Assembly: GCF_947179165.1 (NCBI RefSeq)
Contig: NC_077247.1
Location: forward strand, 41,956,935 to 42,020,934
Length of the DNA stretch: 64,000 nucleotides
Reading direction: 5' to 3'
DNA from: Solanum dulcamara
Lineage: Eukaryota > Streptophyta > Magnoliopsida > Solanales > Solanaceae
The position numbers and the translations under genes were made by a program. Under the pieces are notes generated by a model. It was not told where the DNA came from and searched no databases. It saw nothing but the letters and a program-made list of their open reading frames with translations. This document shows, in pieces, positions 42,896 to 55,694 of this stretch; the stretch's first letter is position 1, and each line of letters begins with the position of its first letter.

Positions 42896-44047
42896 CTAAT
42901 TAACTAGTATATTTTTGATTATTCGCGTAATTTTCTCTGGGAGGAGAAGTAAACTGGCTTATCGGGTGAAATCAATGTTGCTAAAGCTACACCATCAAAT
43001 CCTTATTGGGCTAACTTGGGCTCGTTTATATTGAGTCTAAACTAAGCCCATAAGTCCACGAACCAAATTTACACTAGAAAAGAAACAAAAAAACCTTTTT
43101 TTGTTGTTGGGTCCGGGGTGGGGTGGAGTAAAGAACCTAAAGAAGTATGAGTCATATATTCCATGGAACGCGTTATTGCCAAGGTTGTATATCTTTTTAT
43201 GCTACGCAATTTTAACCTATTTAGACCTCTTAGAGGCATTAAACATAAAGTACGCTGATCCAAAAGATGCATAGTTTCTTCAAGTTATTGATTAACCAAG
43301 TGATTTGATATCTAATGATAATTAATAAAGATTTTCTAATTTAATATTTAATTAAACAGTATTGCATAAATTAAGACTAGTAAAAATTTCAGAAGTTGGA
43401 ACTTGGGAATAGTTCAATTAGGTTGTAATATAAGGGAAAGCAAATCCTTAATTGAATTTGTTAGTCTTTTTCATATGAATACTTTCTCATGGTAGGATCA
43501 AGATTTAGTTTTGTAATTTCTTGATAACAAAATCCCACTTTTGTAGAATTTTACTGAATTTATTGTTATATTTTTTTTGATAATTAACAATTTGGTTGGA
43601 CTTAATATATATACTTATAATGCATGAATTTGACCATTCAAATGGTGGGGGAAAGAGGAATATTTGGAAATTCTTTCTGTAAGTCTTTTTTAATTTTTTA
43701 AACTATGTTAAATTAAAATAGAACAATCAATTTAAAACGGAAGGAGTATAATTATTAACCAATTCAAAATTAAAGGGCGAATACTTTTTCTTCAAAGTCA
43801 AGTCAATTCTGGATGGTCCCTGCTCCCCCACTTCTTTTCTCCTAAATATTAAAACTTCTTATTTTTCTGTCTTGAGAAAAATTAATTTCATTAATTTAAT
43901 TATTGGTCAAAGGTCACATTAATTTCATTATAACTGATGCATGGAATTTGTTGTCCAACCATTTAGTCAAGTAAATGAGTCAGGAGTCTATTGATACTAT
44001 CTTTAATTCAGAAGAGATAGAAGCATCTTGGACTTGGAGTACTCCTT

Positions 44048-45794
44048 GGTTGGTTTGGTACGCGGATTAAATTTTTTCGAGATTATAATTGCTGAATTAA
44101 TTTATTTAATCTGAAAAATAGGATAAAATAATTCAAATTAAATGGAATAGAGTGGAATATCTTAAAATTAAATTTGAGATTAAATTTGTATTATTAATCA
44201 AACACAATATAAACTGAGTCAATTTCTTAAATGATCACCTAAATTTAAAAAATTGCCTTCAAATATCATTTTTATTTTATTTAGGACCAAAATATCACTC
44301 AACTATCACTATTTTTCTCCAAATATACTTAATACTTCAAAAACTTACTTCTCTCCTAGTTGGCATGCCATATCGTTAAAGTTTCAATTTTTTTTCAAAT
44401 AATACTCTTATTTAATTCATATAATCAAATTATAGTTTTGTTCTTTATTTTAAAATAAAAAATAGTAGTTATTAAGAAGAAATTTGCATTCTTAATTTTT
44501 TTTTCAGTACTTAAATTTTATATTATTTTACTAAATAGTCATTCGAGTTTTGAAAAATGTCTATACAAATCACTTTTATTTTTTAAAAGACAATAATATC
44601 ACTCAACTTTTACTATTTTTATCAAAAAAAATACTAAATACATCAAAAGTCTCCTTCTATTCTAGTTGATATGTCATGTCATTAAACCATCATTTTAAAA
44701 AATAATAGACCTGTTTAACTCATCAAACTTATGTCTCTACACCAAAAAAAATGTAAATTACGTGAGAATTTATGAAGATTATAAAAAAAAATCTAATTTT
44801 CTTCAAAAAAAATTTAACTAATAAAATTCAATGGAAAAATCTTTGTATGCTATTATTACCTGGGAGATATTAATTATTTAAGATTTTTTTTCATAAAAAT
44901 ATTCAAATAAATTTTTAAGGTTGACATAAAGAAAAGTTGGTAAAAAGAGAAATTTATTATTTAAATTTTTATTTTATATTTAATTTTAAATTTTTATTTT
45001 TTTATGACTATTATATTATATTTAATCTTATCATACAATTAAACACCAATAGATATTCTTATCTCATCCTAAACTCACGAAACACAAGTAATAATAAATC
45101 GAATTATCTATTTTAATTCAATAATTCACACATTATACGAGATTAATATGCTTATTAATAAAGATCATAATTTAATTTTCTAATATAAAATATTATGCAC
45201 CACCTATTTATTTTTTTAAAAAAATAATATTGTAAGTATGAATTTTAAAGTATGAATTTTTTTATAGTTAATTGACCTTTAATATTATTGATCCATTATA
45301 CAATATATGATTAATCAATGTAAGTTGACGTTCATGAGTGATTTGTATATCAATATTTTTTGAATATATGTGTTTATAAGTATTTAAAATTGATGGCATT
45401 ATAGTAAGTTTTAAAAAGCTATTTTTCATAGCATAAAAAAAAAAATATTATGATATAAGATTCTTAAGTATGAAAATTTCTTCTTAATTTAATATATATA
45501 TATATATTTTAAAAAAATAAGATTATTATTTTAATTAAATGTGTTTGATGAATTAAATAATCTATTATTAAAAAAATAAGGCTTTAATAACATGGCATGT
45601 TAATTGGGAGAGGATGAGGCTTTTGAAGTGTTAAGTATATTTGAAGAAAAATAAGGATAACTGAGTGATATTTTAATCCTAAATAACACAAAAATAATAT
45701 TTAAATGTAATTCTCCAAATTTGATTGACCATTAAAGAAATTGACTATAAACTAATACCAAGTTTTTAATCTTAAACGCATACCAAACAACCCT
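44048..45794. mobile_element. Older MITE split by a foldback insertion
   Basis: GGTTGGTTTGGTACGCGGAT at 44048 and the reverse complement of the far end (AGGGTTGTTTGGTATGCG, ending 45794) are inverted ends of one MITE. Its two halves (44048-44214 and about 45753-45794, some 210 bp in all) are separated by the element at 44215-45745. Confidence 0.6.
44215..45745. mobile_element. Foldback element, 1.53 kb, nested
   Basis: Left arm GTCAATTTCTTAAATGATCA ... TTAGGACCAAAATATCACTC ... AATATACTTAATACTTCAAA. The reverse complement of the right arm is GTCAATTTCTTTAATGGTCA ... TTAGGATTAAAATATCACTC ... AATATACTTAACACTTCAAA. Arms are about 180 bp each. A diverged direct copy of the left arm lies at about 44510-44690. 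Flanked by a 7-bp repeat TATAAAC at 44208-44214 and 45746-45752. No ORF. Confidence 0.7.
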
Positions 45795-45799
45795 ATAAT

Positions 45800-47505
45800 T
45801 GACTTTCATTCTAGTCATACTGAAAATACAAAAAAGATGATGCTTAGCTTTATCCTTCAACTTTGGTAGTCTGACAATATTTAAAGATTTCACCCCTACT
45901 TCTCTCTCTATTGCTTTAGTAAGAAAATATTATAAAATAATTATCGCTTTAGAAATTTAAAATAAAAAATAATAATTATTTGTAATTATACTCTTATATT
46001 AAAAATCTATTTTTTAATAATGCTCAATTCTCAAAAAATATATAATAAATAGAAATAACTTAGTAAACTATAACTTATATGTTTTTTTTTTAATGAACAT
46101 AAAAACGATACTTATTTTGAGATGGAGAATATAAAAAAAAAGAACTGAAAACTACAGTAAAAACTAAAAACAAAAGATAAATAGATTAGCTACGAGTTCA
46201 CACTTGTTCACATATGTTAACATCATCAGTTCATCAGTCCGTTTGGATTAACTTATTTTAGATGTTTTTAAGTCAAAGTAATTGTTAACCAGTTTTGAAG
46301 TATTTGAATAGAGTTAAAAAGTGTTTATAAACACTTATTTTTAAGCCAAAACAACAAAAAATAAATCAAAAGCCATAAGTTAAAAATTCTAATGTATGGC
46401 TTTTGACTTATACTAAGTCATAAGTCAAAAGTATAAGTCAAAATTCAATCCATATAAACCTACCCCATTACAATTTACATCATCTTGGAAAGAAAATGAT
46501 ATTTCAAGATTGTCTCAATCAGTAGTTTGATTTACATTCATTTACAATAAGAGACGAGGAAATTTTTATTGTGTCATGCTTTACCATTATATCCAATAAG
46601 GTCACTTGTTTTTTAGTCAACAAGAATAAAGAGGAACATGTGTTATGTGTATCTTTCAACTTTCAACTTTCAAAGTTGAGAATTGCAGCAAATAATTCAA
46701 AATGGAGGCTGAATCAGATAGATGACTTACCCAACATTATTTATCAGTTTTTGATTTGACTTGCCACCAAAATAATTTTTTTTCCTTTCTCTTTTTCACT
46801 CTTCCTCTTTAATAACAAATGATATTCTATCCTTGTATAGAAGAATACACTGGGATCATGTTTGTACCCATAAGAATATGAATATGTACCCTTGTCAATC
46901 AATCATTTAAACTAATTTTAAGAGATATTTGATCTTAGTAAAAGTTTTTAGAAAAACCAACAGTAAATATACTAAACTTCTGTTTCGAATAAGTCAAAAA
47001 TCAACTCCTATCGTAGGGACTCCTAGTAATCGTAAGTAGGCTTATCTGGAAATAAGAGAGTAAATAAGTCCTTTTCACATAAAATTTTACTTAATTTAAT
47101 AAATTCTGTTGGAATTCATGAAAAGTTAAGTTTACTCTAGTTGTCCAATTGAGATTTCCCACTCATTTCTGAGCTATTATATCTACATATGGAAGATGAA
47201 GGCACTTTATGTTCCAAATTCAAGAACCTACCGTACAACAAAACCATCTGGAAAAAAAAAAGGAAGTGGCACATTTCCAAAGCTGGAGTTCTCATAACTC
47301 CCCATCAATAGTAATCTTAAGCTTAAGCAAACACAAAAAAACAGCAGAGATTTACATATAACAACAGAAAAATAAACCGCAAAGATCACTATCCTTCAAC
47401 AAGTAGAATACTCTTCATTAGATAACTAAAAGTCGAATTTGGTATTTCAAAAGGAAGAGAAGAAAAGGCAGAGGTTGATATTTCCGACGTTACTTGTCAG
47501 GTTCA
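45800..47505. other. Spacer and 3' flank of the USP39-like gene
   Basis: No gene recognised from 45800 to 47250 apart from the MITE-like hairpin. The small frame at 46571-46759 shows no known motif. The region 47250-47505 is the presumed 3' UTR of the next gene. Confidence 0.4.
46232..46450. repeat. MITE-like hairpin (AAGTCATAAGTCAAAAG words)
   Basis: Starts CAGTCCGTTTGGATTAACTT, contains inverted AAAAGCCATAAGTTA / ATGGCTTTTGACTTAT pairs. Right end not found, so it may be truncated. Confidence 0.45.
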
Positions 47506-47685
47506 TTACTGCTGATGCTGCTCATATATCTGCATATAAGTCTCAGAAAGTGCAACCATCTGGGGAAGAGTTTCAGAAACATGTAGGTCTTGCATCTCAT
47601 ACCTGCATCAGTTTAAAGCATTAGGTTCCCAAATTAACAGAATAAATCACTTCTCTCTTTTCCTTTTTTCTGTGTGTATGTTTTT

Positions 47686-47716
<31 letters not shown>

Positions 47717-50700
47717 GGATTTAAAAAACTTAGAAACACATAAAACTTAGTGACATGAGCTATGTAACTAACCAAAGTTCTTCTGATTTTCGTTGGACAA
47801 ACACTCTGTATGATCCTTCGCCTGGTTTACCATCATGAACGATATTAGCAATCAAATCATATTTTGAGCGAAGTTTCTCATTCTCCTTTGGTGCTGGCAG
47901 GGGAATATAATCCTTGAGCTCTAGATTCTTCACCGGGAAGTTCACTGAAAAAAGATGCATGAAACTTCTTAAGTCACGGGATAGAAGCCAACAATGCAGT
48001 TCCTAAGTCTACTATACTCAAGGTTAAGAACATTTTGTGCTATATCAAGTATTTGGTTCTTTCCTCCTCCACACAACCCTCTCCTTGCTCTACCTAGCTG
48101 TCTTGTGTGGAGAGCAAAGTGGAAATGGGATTAACTCTAACAAGTAGATTTAGAAAAATATTTTGATCAGGAAGAAGAAATTACACAGCACTGACCCAGC
48201 ACTCAGGAGGGAAGTAAACCTGGAGAATTAAACCCCTCATCCCTCGTCTCGCCACCCCCTCCTTAAATGCCCGCATGTGGAGAATTTGGAATCAGAACGA
48301 ACAATTCAAACAAGCAATAAAAAACATCAAACTAACAAAACCTAGAACTTCAAACCCCTTGCTCCTCCCCACCACCCACCCCTCGAAAGAGGTTTACTGA
48401 TATTCAAGTGTAAAAGAGGCCAAATGACACCCTAATCTATAATAAGTTCTAGTGTATACCAAATGGGCAGCAAAACCCAGACTGTACAGAACAATTTGAT
48501 ATCATGTCCAACCAAAATAAAAATAGAGGGATGAGAATTTGATGGTATGAGCTGGGTTGTTAAAATTGGTGAGCTAGCAGAAGTATTGATGAGGCTTTTA
48601 CATCCATTGGGGGAGGGCATATTAGTGATCTAGTTGGAGAATAAGCAGGGCGTCTACATCCATTTTGAATTAAATGTCTTGGTAATTTCATTTAATTCAA
48701 GATTAGTATCTATAATGAGTGCTCACCAAGTGTAGGATTTTTCTCCATGAAGAAATTGTTCTTTGTAAACCTACGCATGTGGAGAATTAGATACCGTGGC
48801 AACTTTGTTACACGGTATCTCATCCTTGCTATACGGGGCCTTACAACTTCAGTCACAGTCTCACCATCAAACTTCTTCAGTATGTTGAATAATGGAACCT
48901 ACATTTACAAAAATCAAGTACAAACTTGTGATGCATCATACTATAGAAAGAATGCAGATAAAGAAGTCACAACACTAAAGAGACTAAAGCTTCCAGATTT
49001 GTGAACCATTTTGGACATAGTTCAAAATCAGGTGACTTGTTAAGTTTGAAGAACCAGTTCAACACATTGAACAGAAAGCCATGGATAAGTAGCATCTTCC
49101 CTACTTCCCCAACGTTAAAAGATGAAGGAAAAAAGGCAAAATAGAGCACATAGATCATGAATGTGTTTAAATAGGCATCTGTGCAGTAAATATTGAACAG
49201 TATCACTAAAAGCATGGTCCTCCAAATCTAGTTATTGAAATTCAAGAGATCTCAGTATCTCACCTCCGATTCAAAGAATGTCAAATACAAACTGAAGGGC
49301 ATTAAATTTGAATAAGAATTGCATGATTTCACCTGAATATATTGTTAACTGCTATTTTTTTTATTTTTTTTTTGAGAGGGGGAGATCATTTCCTTATTCT
49401 TCTTCCCTTTAATTTCTCTTCTTACCATACACTTCACTTTCTTTCCTTTTTTCAGCTTTTGCCTCCTTTAAACATTTCATTTCTTTGCTCTCATACTTTA
49501 CCTCTCTTGTGGTATGTCCTCCCTACCCAACAGACAATACCAGCATCCAGACTACCATGTAATTTATTTCTTCTAAGTACATAACTTATATTCCTCACTA
49601 GTCACTACACCTGATGTAAGAGGTCATGGTCTTCAAAAACTCACACTTTATTTCTCTTTGCTCTTTTAGTTCTCAATCACCTCTGATACGTTTATTTAGT
49701 TCCAATATTTAACTGATGAATAACAAGTCAGTAGACCAAAGATTGCAATATTATGAATATCCAAATGAGATAGGTTCATTAGTTTTCTGTGATTAATCTT
49801 GAATAGGGCCAGAATAACACGGCTATAGTTTCAAGAACCTTGTTTCATTTGAGTAATGGCCAAGATTTATTGCAAGAAGATAAATTAATTGTCCAAGTAA
49901 CGTTGGTAAAACAGTTGTCCTTGCAGATATTACTCTAAGCTGTTTCGTAACTAATATCAAGTGAATGAAATATCTGAACCAGAGGAGAGGTGCTTTTCTT
50001 TATTTAAACTACAGAGGAAGACTTGAGCTTTAACCAGCTAGAAAGGAAACTCCCAGTAATTAACCCAAACTTTGGCACATCTACATAATTTCATTCACCT
50101 CAGATAACTCAACAATCTAATTGAACTCTGTAACACTCAATAAGCGGACTTGGTGAAGAACAGTAAGCTTCTTTTTTTTCAAGTGCAAACTATTTCTCAG
50201 ACTAGGTGCAATCTTTTAAATTTTTTTGAGAAAGGTAACCATTTGTATAAACTAAGGTGCAATCTTTTCCTCAAGGAACAACTCGCTCTCACCTTTTCTT
50301 AGCTGACATCTAGACACTTGCATTTCAGCATGTGCACGTAAGTTAGTACAATGATACATTCAACATGGGAAAATTCCAATACGATGACCATCCATTCACC
50401 ATAAACTGTCGACAAGAAGAAAAAAACAAGAAAGCAAAACTTTTCCAATGATAATCACAATAAAAGTTTGAACTTAAAAAAGAACCTGGGGAATAATATT
50501 CTTTTCCATGACATCCGTAAAAAGAGGTGGTGGTGGCAAATCAAGTCCAAGCATTAGGAAAGGCATTCTACTAGTTTCCATGCCAGTGTTGTGAGATTCC
50601 TGTTCACCATCTTCCCCATTCTCCCTCTTCTCAGCAATAGGTCTATTATGCATCTCCTTCACAACCTCCAATTCCCCCTATGAGAAAAAAGCATCATATG

Positions 50701-52572
50701 TTAACATAATAATGATCAACTAGGATATTTTTAAATGTAGAAGACAACTATCTTTTGCAGCAAACCTGAAAGCACCGATGGATTATGCTACTGCCTTTTT
50801 TGGAACTTCTAAGCTCCATGTGAAGGGTATTCAGGAGCCATGACATAAATTCAACAGGGTCAGACTGGGCACCTATCCGAAAACGTTTTTTACTAGCTTT
50901 CATAACTGCTTGCAGGAACTCATGCGGACTGACCTGCAACAACATTTAGTCAAAATGAGAAGAACATGAAGAACAGCAAACAATGAATTCACCAATGCTA
51001 ATATGCACCTGTCCCTTAAAGTTCCGTGCGTGCCAAATCTTTCGGGTAAGCTCTCCAAATCTATGAACAAGAGGAGACCTATTGTGTTGATAATTTTCAG
51101 GTATAAGAAAGAAGTTTCTCAAGGGAGTTACTCGCATCAAAGACTGAATCGTGACATTGACAAAATCAGTCTCCTTGATGTTATTCAGCCCAACCTAACA
51201 TATACCCCAGCATCAAAAGATTACCATTTAGACTACAGGGGATATAGTAACTTTAACAAATAAATATGGCATAAAGAAGTGCAGTACCGTTCCAGGAAGA
51301 TAATCAGACCCATCAAGTGCCCTAGACCACTGCCGGCTCTTATCGAGTTGCTCAACCTGTTCCTGAGTAAATCTGTCAAATAAAGACAAAGCAAACAAAA
51401 AGGGTGAATCGCAGTCATATATTACAAGAAGGATCCCAGCTTATTGTTGCAAGGACAATATAACAACACAAACCAAGAATTAAGTGACAGCAACTGAAGT
51501 AATTTTGACAAACCTTGGATTCAGAACATGTATAATGTCATCAAGCGATGGATCTATGACTTCATATCCATCAGGAAGACAATAAACTTTCTCTGTTCGT
51601 AAATTGATGAACACATGGTGTCCTGCTTCAAGACTGTGTGTGTATGCATGGGATTTCGGCCCCCTTCCTTGGTAATACTTCCCACAAACTAAACATGCAT
51701 ACACATTTAAATTTGTGAGAGAGACTGAACAAAATTTCTCGAAATCAAAATCCAATACCTGTAAATGTAGATAATATGTATTACGGGGATATACCAGATA
51801 AGAAAAAATAAATGAGATAGAGAGAGAGAGAGAGACAGAGAACCATCAGTCATAGTACGTGCGCTAAACCAAATTTGTTTACTGATGAAATAATCAATAT
51901 GCATCAAGTGTAACAAAATTTAGTTTGATATTCAATTACTATAAGACACTTTCTTTATTAGGAATACCATCAGACACTTAAACACAAGTCGCAAAAGTAT
52001 CAAGCTATTGACACTTAAATACACAGAAGGTGAGTTTTAAAACCAAAATAAAGAATGGAGAAGCATCTCAAAACTTCAGTACCACTAGGATCAAAAGTTA
52101 TCACAATCACGCTATGCAATATAAAATTTCAGAATTCCACCATTAGATGTAAGATTCCAGTATAGACATCTGTGGTCGCAGGATGAACTAGAATGGATTA
52201 AAATGTTTCAGAAAACTTGAATCATAAGGTTACCTGTCTATTCACAGTATCAAGATAGGGGCAGTCCCTCCTAATCTCAATTGCACGATTTCGCTTCCCT
52301 TGGATTCTACCATCATCCTCATCTTCTTCTTCGTCAGATGAGTAGCCATTCTGCTCCTTGTTTCCACCATTATTTATAACTTGCTCAGCAATGTGTCCTC
52401 TCCTACCATCATCCTCGTCATCTTCATCATCATCATAAGATGCAAGTGGAAGAAGTGGATTTTCGAAAGCAACTGGTGGAAGAGAGGGAGACGACTGATC
52501 CATTACCTTCTGCCGTTTTGCATTTGCCTCCTCAGCCAACACACCATCTTCTACTTCTCGCTTCTTCGTCAT
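47506..52572 (-). CDS. USP39/Sad1-like tri-snRNP ubiquitin-protease homologue, 551 aa
   Basis: Nine coding exons (minus): 52572-52234, 51758-51514, 51372-51288, 51194-51009, 50933-50766, 50677-50486, 48898-48727, 47944-47773, 47602-47506; GT/AG and frame hold throughout (1656 nt, TAA stop). Family members join the U4/U6.U5 tri-snRNP in spliceosome assembly. Seen: acidic Asp/Glu-rich N-terminus (about 50-90), a zf-UBP domain (CPYLDTVNRQVLDFDFEKFC, ACLVCGKYYQGRG, SHAYTHSLEAGHHVF, YCLPDGYEVID), then a USP fold (VGLNNIKETDFVNVTIQSL ... VSPHEFLQAV ... IPQVPLFNILKKF ... LPRYLILHMRRFTKNNFFM ... YDLIANIVHDGKPGEGSYRV ... LPQMVALSETYMQIYE). Where active enzymes have GNTCYxN this has KETDFVN, so the catalytic Cys is absent, and the GHY of the His box is GSY, as in human USP39. 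Length matches USP39 (about 565). The ATG follows an AG acceptor in the leader (about 52600). Confidence 0.95.
47681..47719. repeat. T15-G24 homopolymer junction in USP39-like intron 8
   Basis: Fifteen T followed by 24 G on the plus strand (C24 then A15 in the transcript). Length is likely unreliable because of polymerase and sequencing slippage. Confidence 0.9.
48899..50485 (-). other. Intron 6 of USP39-like gene (1.6 kb)
   Basis: Between the exons ending ...KNIIPQ and starting VPLFNIL. It contains a T-rich, CT-rich stretch at 49350-49520 but no recognisable element. Small ORFs inside (48967-49215 minus, 49342-49584 plus) are not supported. Confidence 0.75.
51808..51840. repeat. (GA)n microsatellite in intron 1 of USP39-like gene
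   Basis: GAGATAGAGAGAGAGAGAGA-type tract. On the coding strand it is a CT tract about 50 nt upstream of the exon 2 acceptor, where it might act with the polypyrimidine tract. Confidence 0.8.
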
Positions 52573-52895
52573 TCTCTTCTCACTTCAAATATTTAAGATT
52601 CACTGGAAACGATAAAATTTCAAATCAGTTGCCAAACATCAGAAACAATTCAAAGTGATCCAAAAGATGTTTTGAAACAGACGATAAAAGTTTAAATTTG
52701 CATATATTATTAAGAGGAATATTATTTAGCAAAGTAAAAAGATAGACAACCCATTAATTCTAAAATCAATGTATGATTTTGACTAGATTCATTTATTTTA
52801 CATCTTCAAAACTAAGAGCAGCACTTAACAATCAAAAAATAAAATAAAATAAGAAAAGCACTTCTGCAAAATTGCTAACCTACTTTAAAACAATT

Positions 52896-53052
52896 AGAGG
52901 AACATAACCAATTCAAAAGAACTTGGAGAGTTACTTTGTTGGAAAAAGAAGCATAAGACAAACTGACACCCATGTGAAGAGGAACATAACCAATTCAAAA
53001 GAACTTGGAGAGTTACTTTGTTGGAAAAAGAAGCATAAGACAAACTGACACC
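52896..53052. repeat. Perfect 75-bp direct repeat, period 82
   Basis: AGAGGAACATAACCAATTCA ... AACTGACACC occurs at 52896-52970 and again, base for base as far as I can read, at 52978-53052, with 7 bp between. The identity indicates a very recent tandem duplication, or an assembly artefact. Confidence 0.9.
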
Positions 53053-54162
53053 TTGGTGAGTATTTTTATCATCTTCTTTTTTCTGATTATTCAAGGTAAA
53101 CCAGGAAGGAAAAAGGAAAAGGAAGATCTGTGTGACAAGACCCTTTCACCACTTGCATTGTTCCTCTCAAACAAAACTGTTCGTAGATTGTAAAAGGATG
53201 AGAACACGAAAGGATGGACAACGCTCATTTATTTTCTTTCACTTTCAAATACAGAAACTAGACAAAAGAACTCTTTAGCTCATCAAGGAACTCCTTAACT
53301 CTCACCTCCTTTTTCTTGTGTCCTCACAAGAACAACATTCACGGCCTGCAAGTTGCCTCTCTATCTAGCCACACCCATTTTTATGCAAGACATTCATACA
53401 ATTCTCACAAACTTATTAACACCAAAACAAACACTAAAGACATTACCTCGCATCTCCTAGCCCTCTAAACTCTGGCTAAGTGATTACTCATACTATACAG
53501 CATACTTGCACTAATATATAATCAATATTTACTTCTCGGTGACGTCACAAGATTCAAAAAAATTAACTGATACACCCCGATAGAACAGAATAAAGTATCA
53601 GTTACCCTTATTGATACCACACAGAAACCGAGACTAGTGCATATACTTGCACTTTCAGTTTGCAACTGTAGCATAGATTAGTGGACCATAAAGCTCGTGT
53701 TGGTATAGAGTGATCAATGACTAAGGTGAATACAGTGGAAATATATCAACATCTTGAAAAGAGAACAAATGTAACAACTAGGGCTGATATTGCAGGATCA
53801 GAAGTCCAAGGAAGGGGCATCTTTGACACGCTTAGCACAGAGGAAACATGGTTGAAATATGTAATAAGCATGTTATTGCAGTCATGCTTTTTTTGAAATG
53901 TTGAAAAAAAACATTATATTATATTTTTCTGTTTAATAAACAACAACATACCCAATGTAATCCCACATCCACACGTGAGTCAAAGATCAGCTTATCAGCT
54001 CCTAACACTAATCAGTTCCCGTTTTCAGCTTATTAGCTTCAACGAGAATGTGAAAAGGACCAAGTTCTTTATACACTGAAACTAAATTTACTTGCTTTAT
54101 ATTCAATGGTGGATTGGTACGCTTGAAAGTGAGTCAGAACCACATAGTGAATTGAGGTAAAG

Positions 54163-54668
54163 ACAAAAAAGGGACTGTAATAGGGAGATTGCTTAAGAAA
54201 TTTCTCGATAGATACTCTAATACTTGACTACATGGCATCCACGCAAAACCCAGAAAGGGAAAACTTTAACACATAAGAAGGAGTTTGATATAAAAGAAGG
54301 AATATCAAAAAAGATCAAAAATACCAAAAGACTATCAGAAAAGATCAAAAATACCAAAAGGGTGTTAATGATTTCCCATTTTCAGCATATCATGTTCAAA
54401 GAGAAGGTGAAAAGATCAAAACATTTCTACATAGCAGAAAATTAATTGTTTATATTCAATGGTTGGCCAATACTAAATAGAGTTAAAGCAGTAAATGGAA
54501 GATGAAAAACAAGAAAAGATCTTGAAATAAATCAGATCCACATGAGATAATAAAGTAAAGACAAAAAAGACATTGTGATAGGGAGATTGACTAAGAAATT
54601 GCTCAGCAGATACTCTTACACTAGACTAAAGGGCATCCACGCGAAACCCACAAAGGGAATACTTTAAC
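54163..54668. repeat. ~110-bp direct repeat, period about 396
   Basis: Copies at about 54163-54272 and 54558-54668 share GACAAAAAAG, ATAGGGAGATTG, GGCATCCACGC[A/G]AAACCCA and ACTTTAAC, roughly 80 percent identical. A shorter tandem (AAAAGATCAAAAATACCAAA, twice) lies at 54308-54360. Confidence 0.75.
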
Positions 54669-55694
54669 AATAGAAGCAACTGAATTTAATACAAAAGAAA
54701 GATCATTAAAATGCCAAAAAAAATGGGTTTAACTCTTGATATCCTAATCCTCCAGATATCCTATTTAACCCTTGATTTGCTAAAATATATTTACCCATGC
54801 CATGAGTAAATTAACTGATCATAATCTACTAACTTTGGCTAATTTACATAACTTGTTCATCTATTTCTGTCTCCATATTACACCTTACTGTCTAAATAAT
54901 TGTCTCTGGTAGTAGAATTTCAGCACCCAAAGAAGATTACCTAGACTAAGCATCGATCATGGCAAAGCTGCTAATAATCAAGGTAAAGGTGTAGAGGAAG
55001 AAAAGATTTACCTCTTTCTCTTTCCGCGTATTTTCCCCCTTGCTTCACACTTCCTCTCTTTCTTCTCTATCTCTATCTATTCAAATTGCTCTCTTCCTAT
55101 TTTTTAGTTGCTGCACGCAGAACTCCCAACCCCTAATCCCAGCTCCTTCCTTTTTTTTTCTTTTCCAGATGGGCTATTATTTTGGGCTTTAGCCCTTGTA
55201 TTAAATTGCTTCTTTTCTATTACTTTTCTCTTCTTCGTATTACATTTGAGTTGACAATTGGGGAAGATAGGCTGCTAAATATTAATCCCACATCCCTAAC
55301 TCCAATAATATGGAATCCACTTCATTTCCTCAGGAAAATAGATCAAATTAGTATATGGGTCTCAGTTCGAAGATACAGTATCAATACTATATGTCCAAAA
55401 AACTTCGAAAACATACCCAAAAACACAAGACCTAAGCAAGAACAAGAAAACGAAGAATTTGCGAATTATAAGATTGCAGCAAAAAAGTAGAGTGAGAATA
55501 AAACCTGGAAAAATCAACGTTTGGGGGAATACAACTTTTGCAGAAAGCGCGAGAAGAAGCATAAGCAAAGAGACGATACAATTTTATTTTATTTTTTTAT
55601 ATATTTATATTTTACAGGAGCGGGTTTGTGTTACGGCTTCGGGCCAGGATTAATAGGCCTAAAGCCCTCAACCAATCTCGAATTGGAACTTTTA

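Larger units (their letters stand above)
52573..55170 (-). other. Upstream region of USP39-like gene with probable 5' UTR intron
   Basis: The ATG exon begins at an AG acceptor (TCGTTTCCAG, about 52599), so the leader is split. A GA-rich block at 55013-55160 (minus) ends in a donor-like GAGGTAAATC and looks like the first non-coding exon, making a ~2.4 kb leader intron. Within it lie two sets of direct repeats (separate entries) and a decayed SINE/RTE-tail trace near 53941-53980 (CAACAACATACCCAATGTAA). First exon placement is an inference. Confidence 0.45.

Noticed and set aside
43069..43272. 67-codon minus-strand ORF
   Set aside because: No recognisable motif, no splice or promoter context, surrounded by AT-rich repeats.
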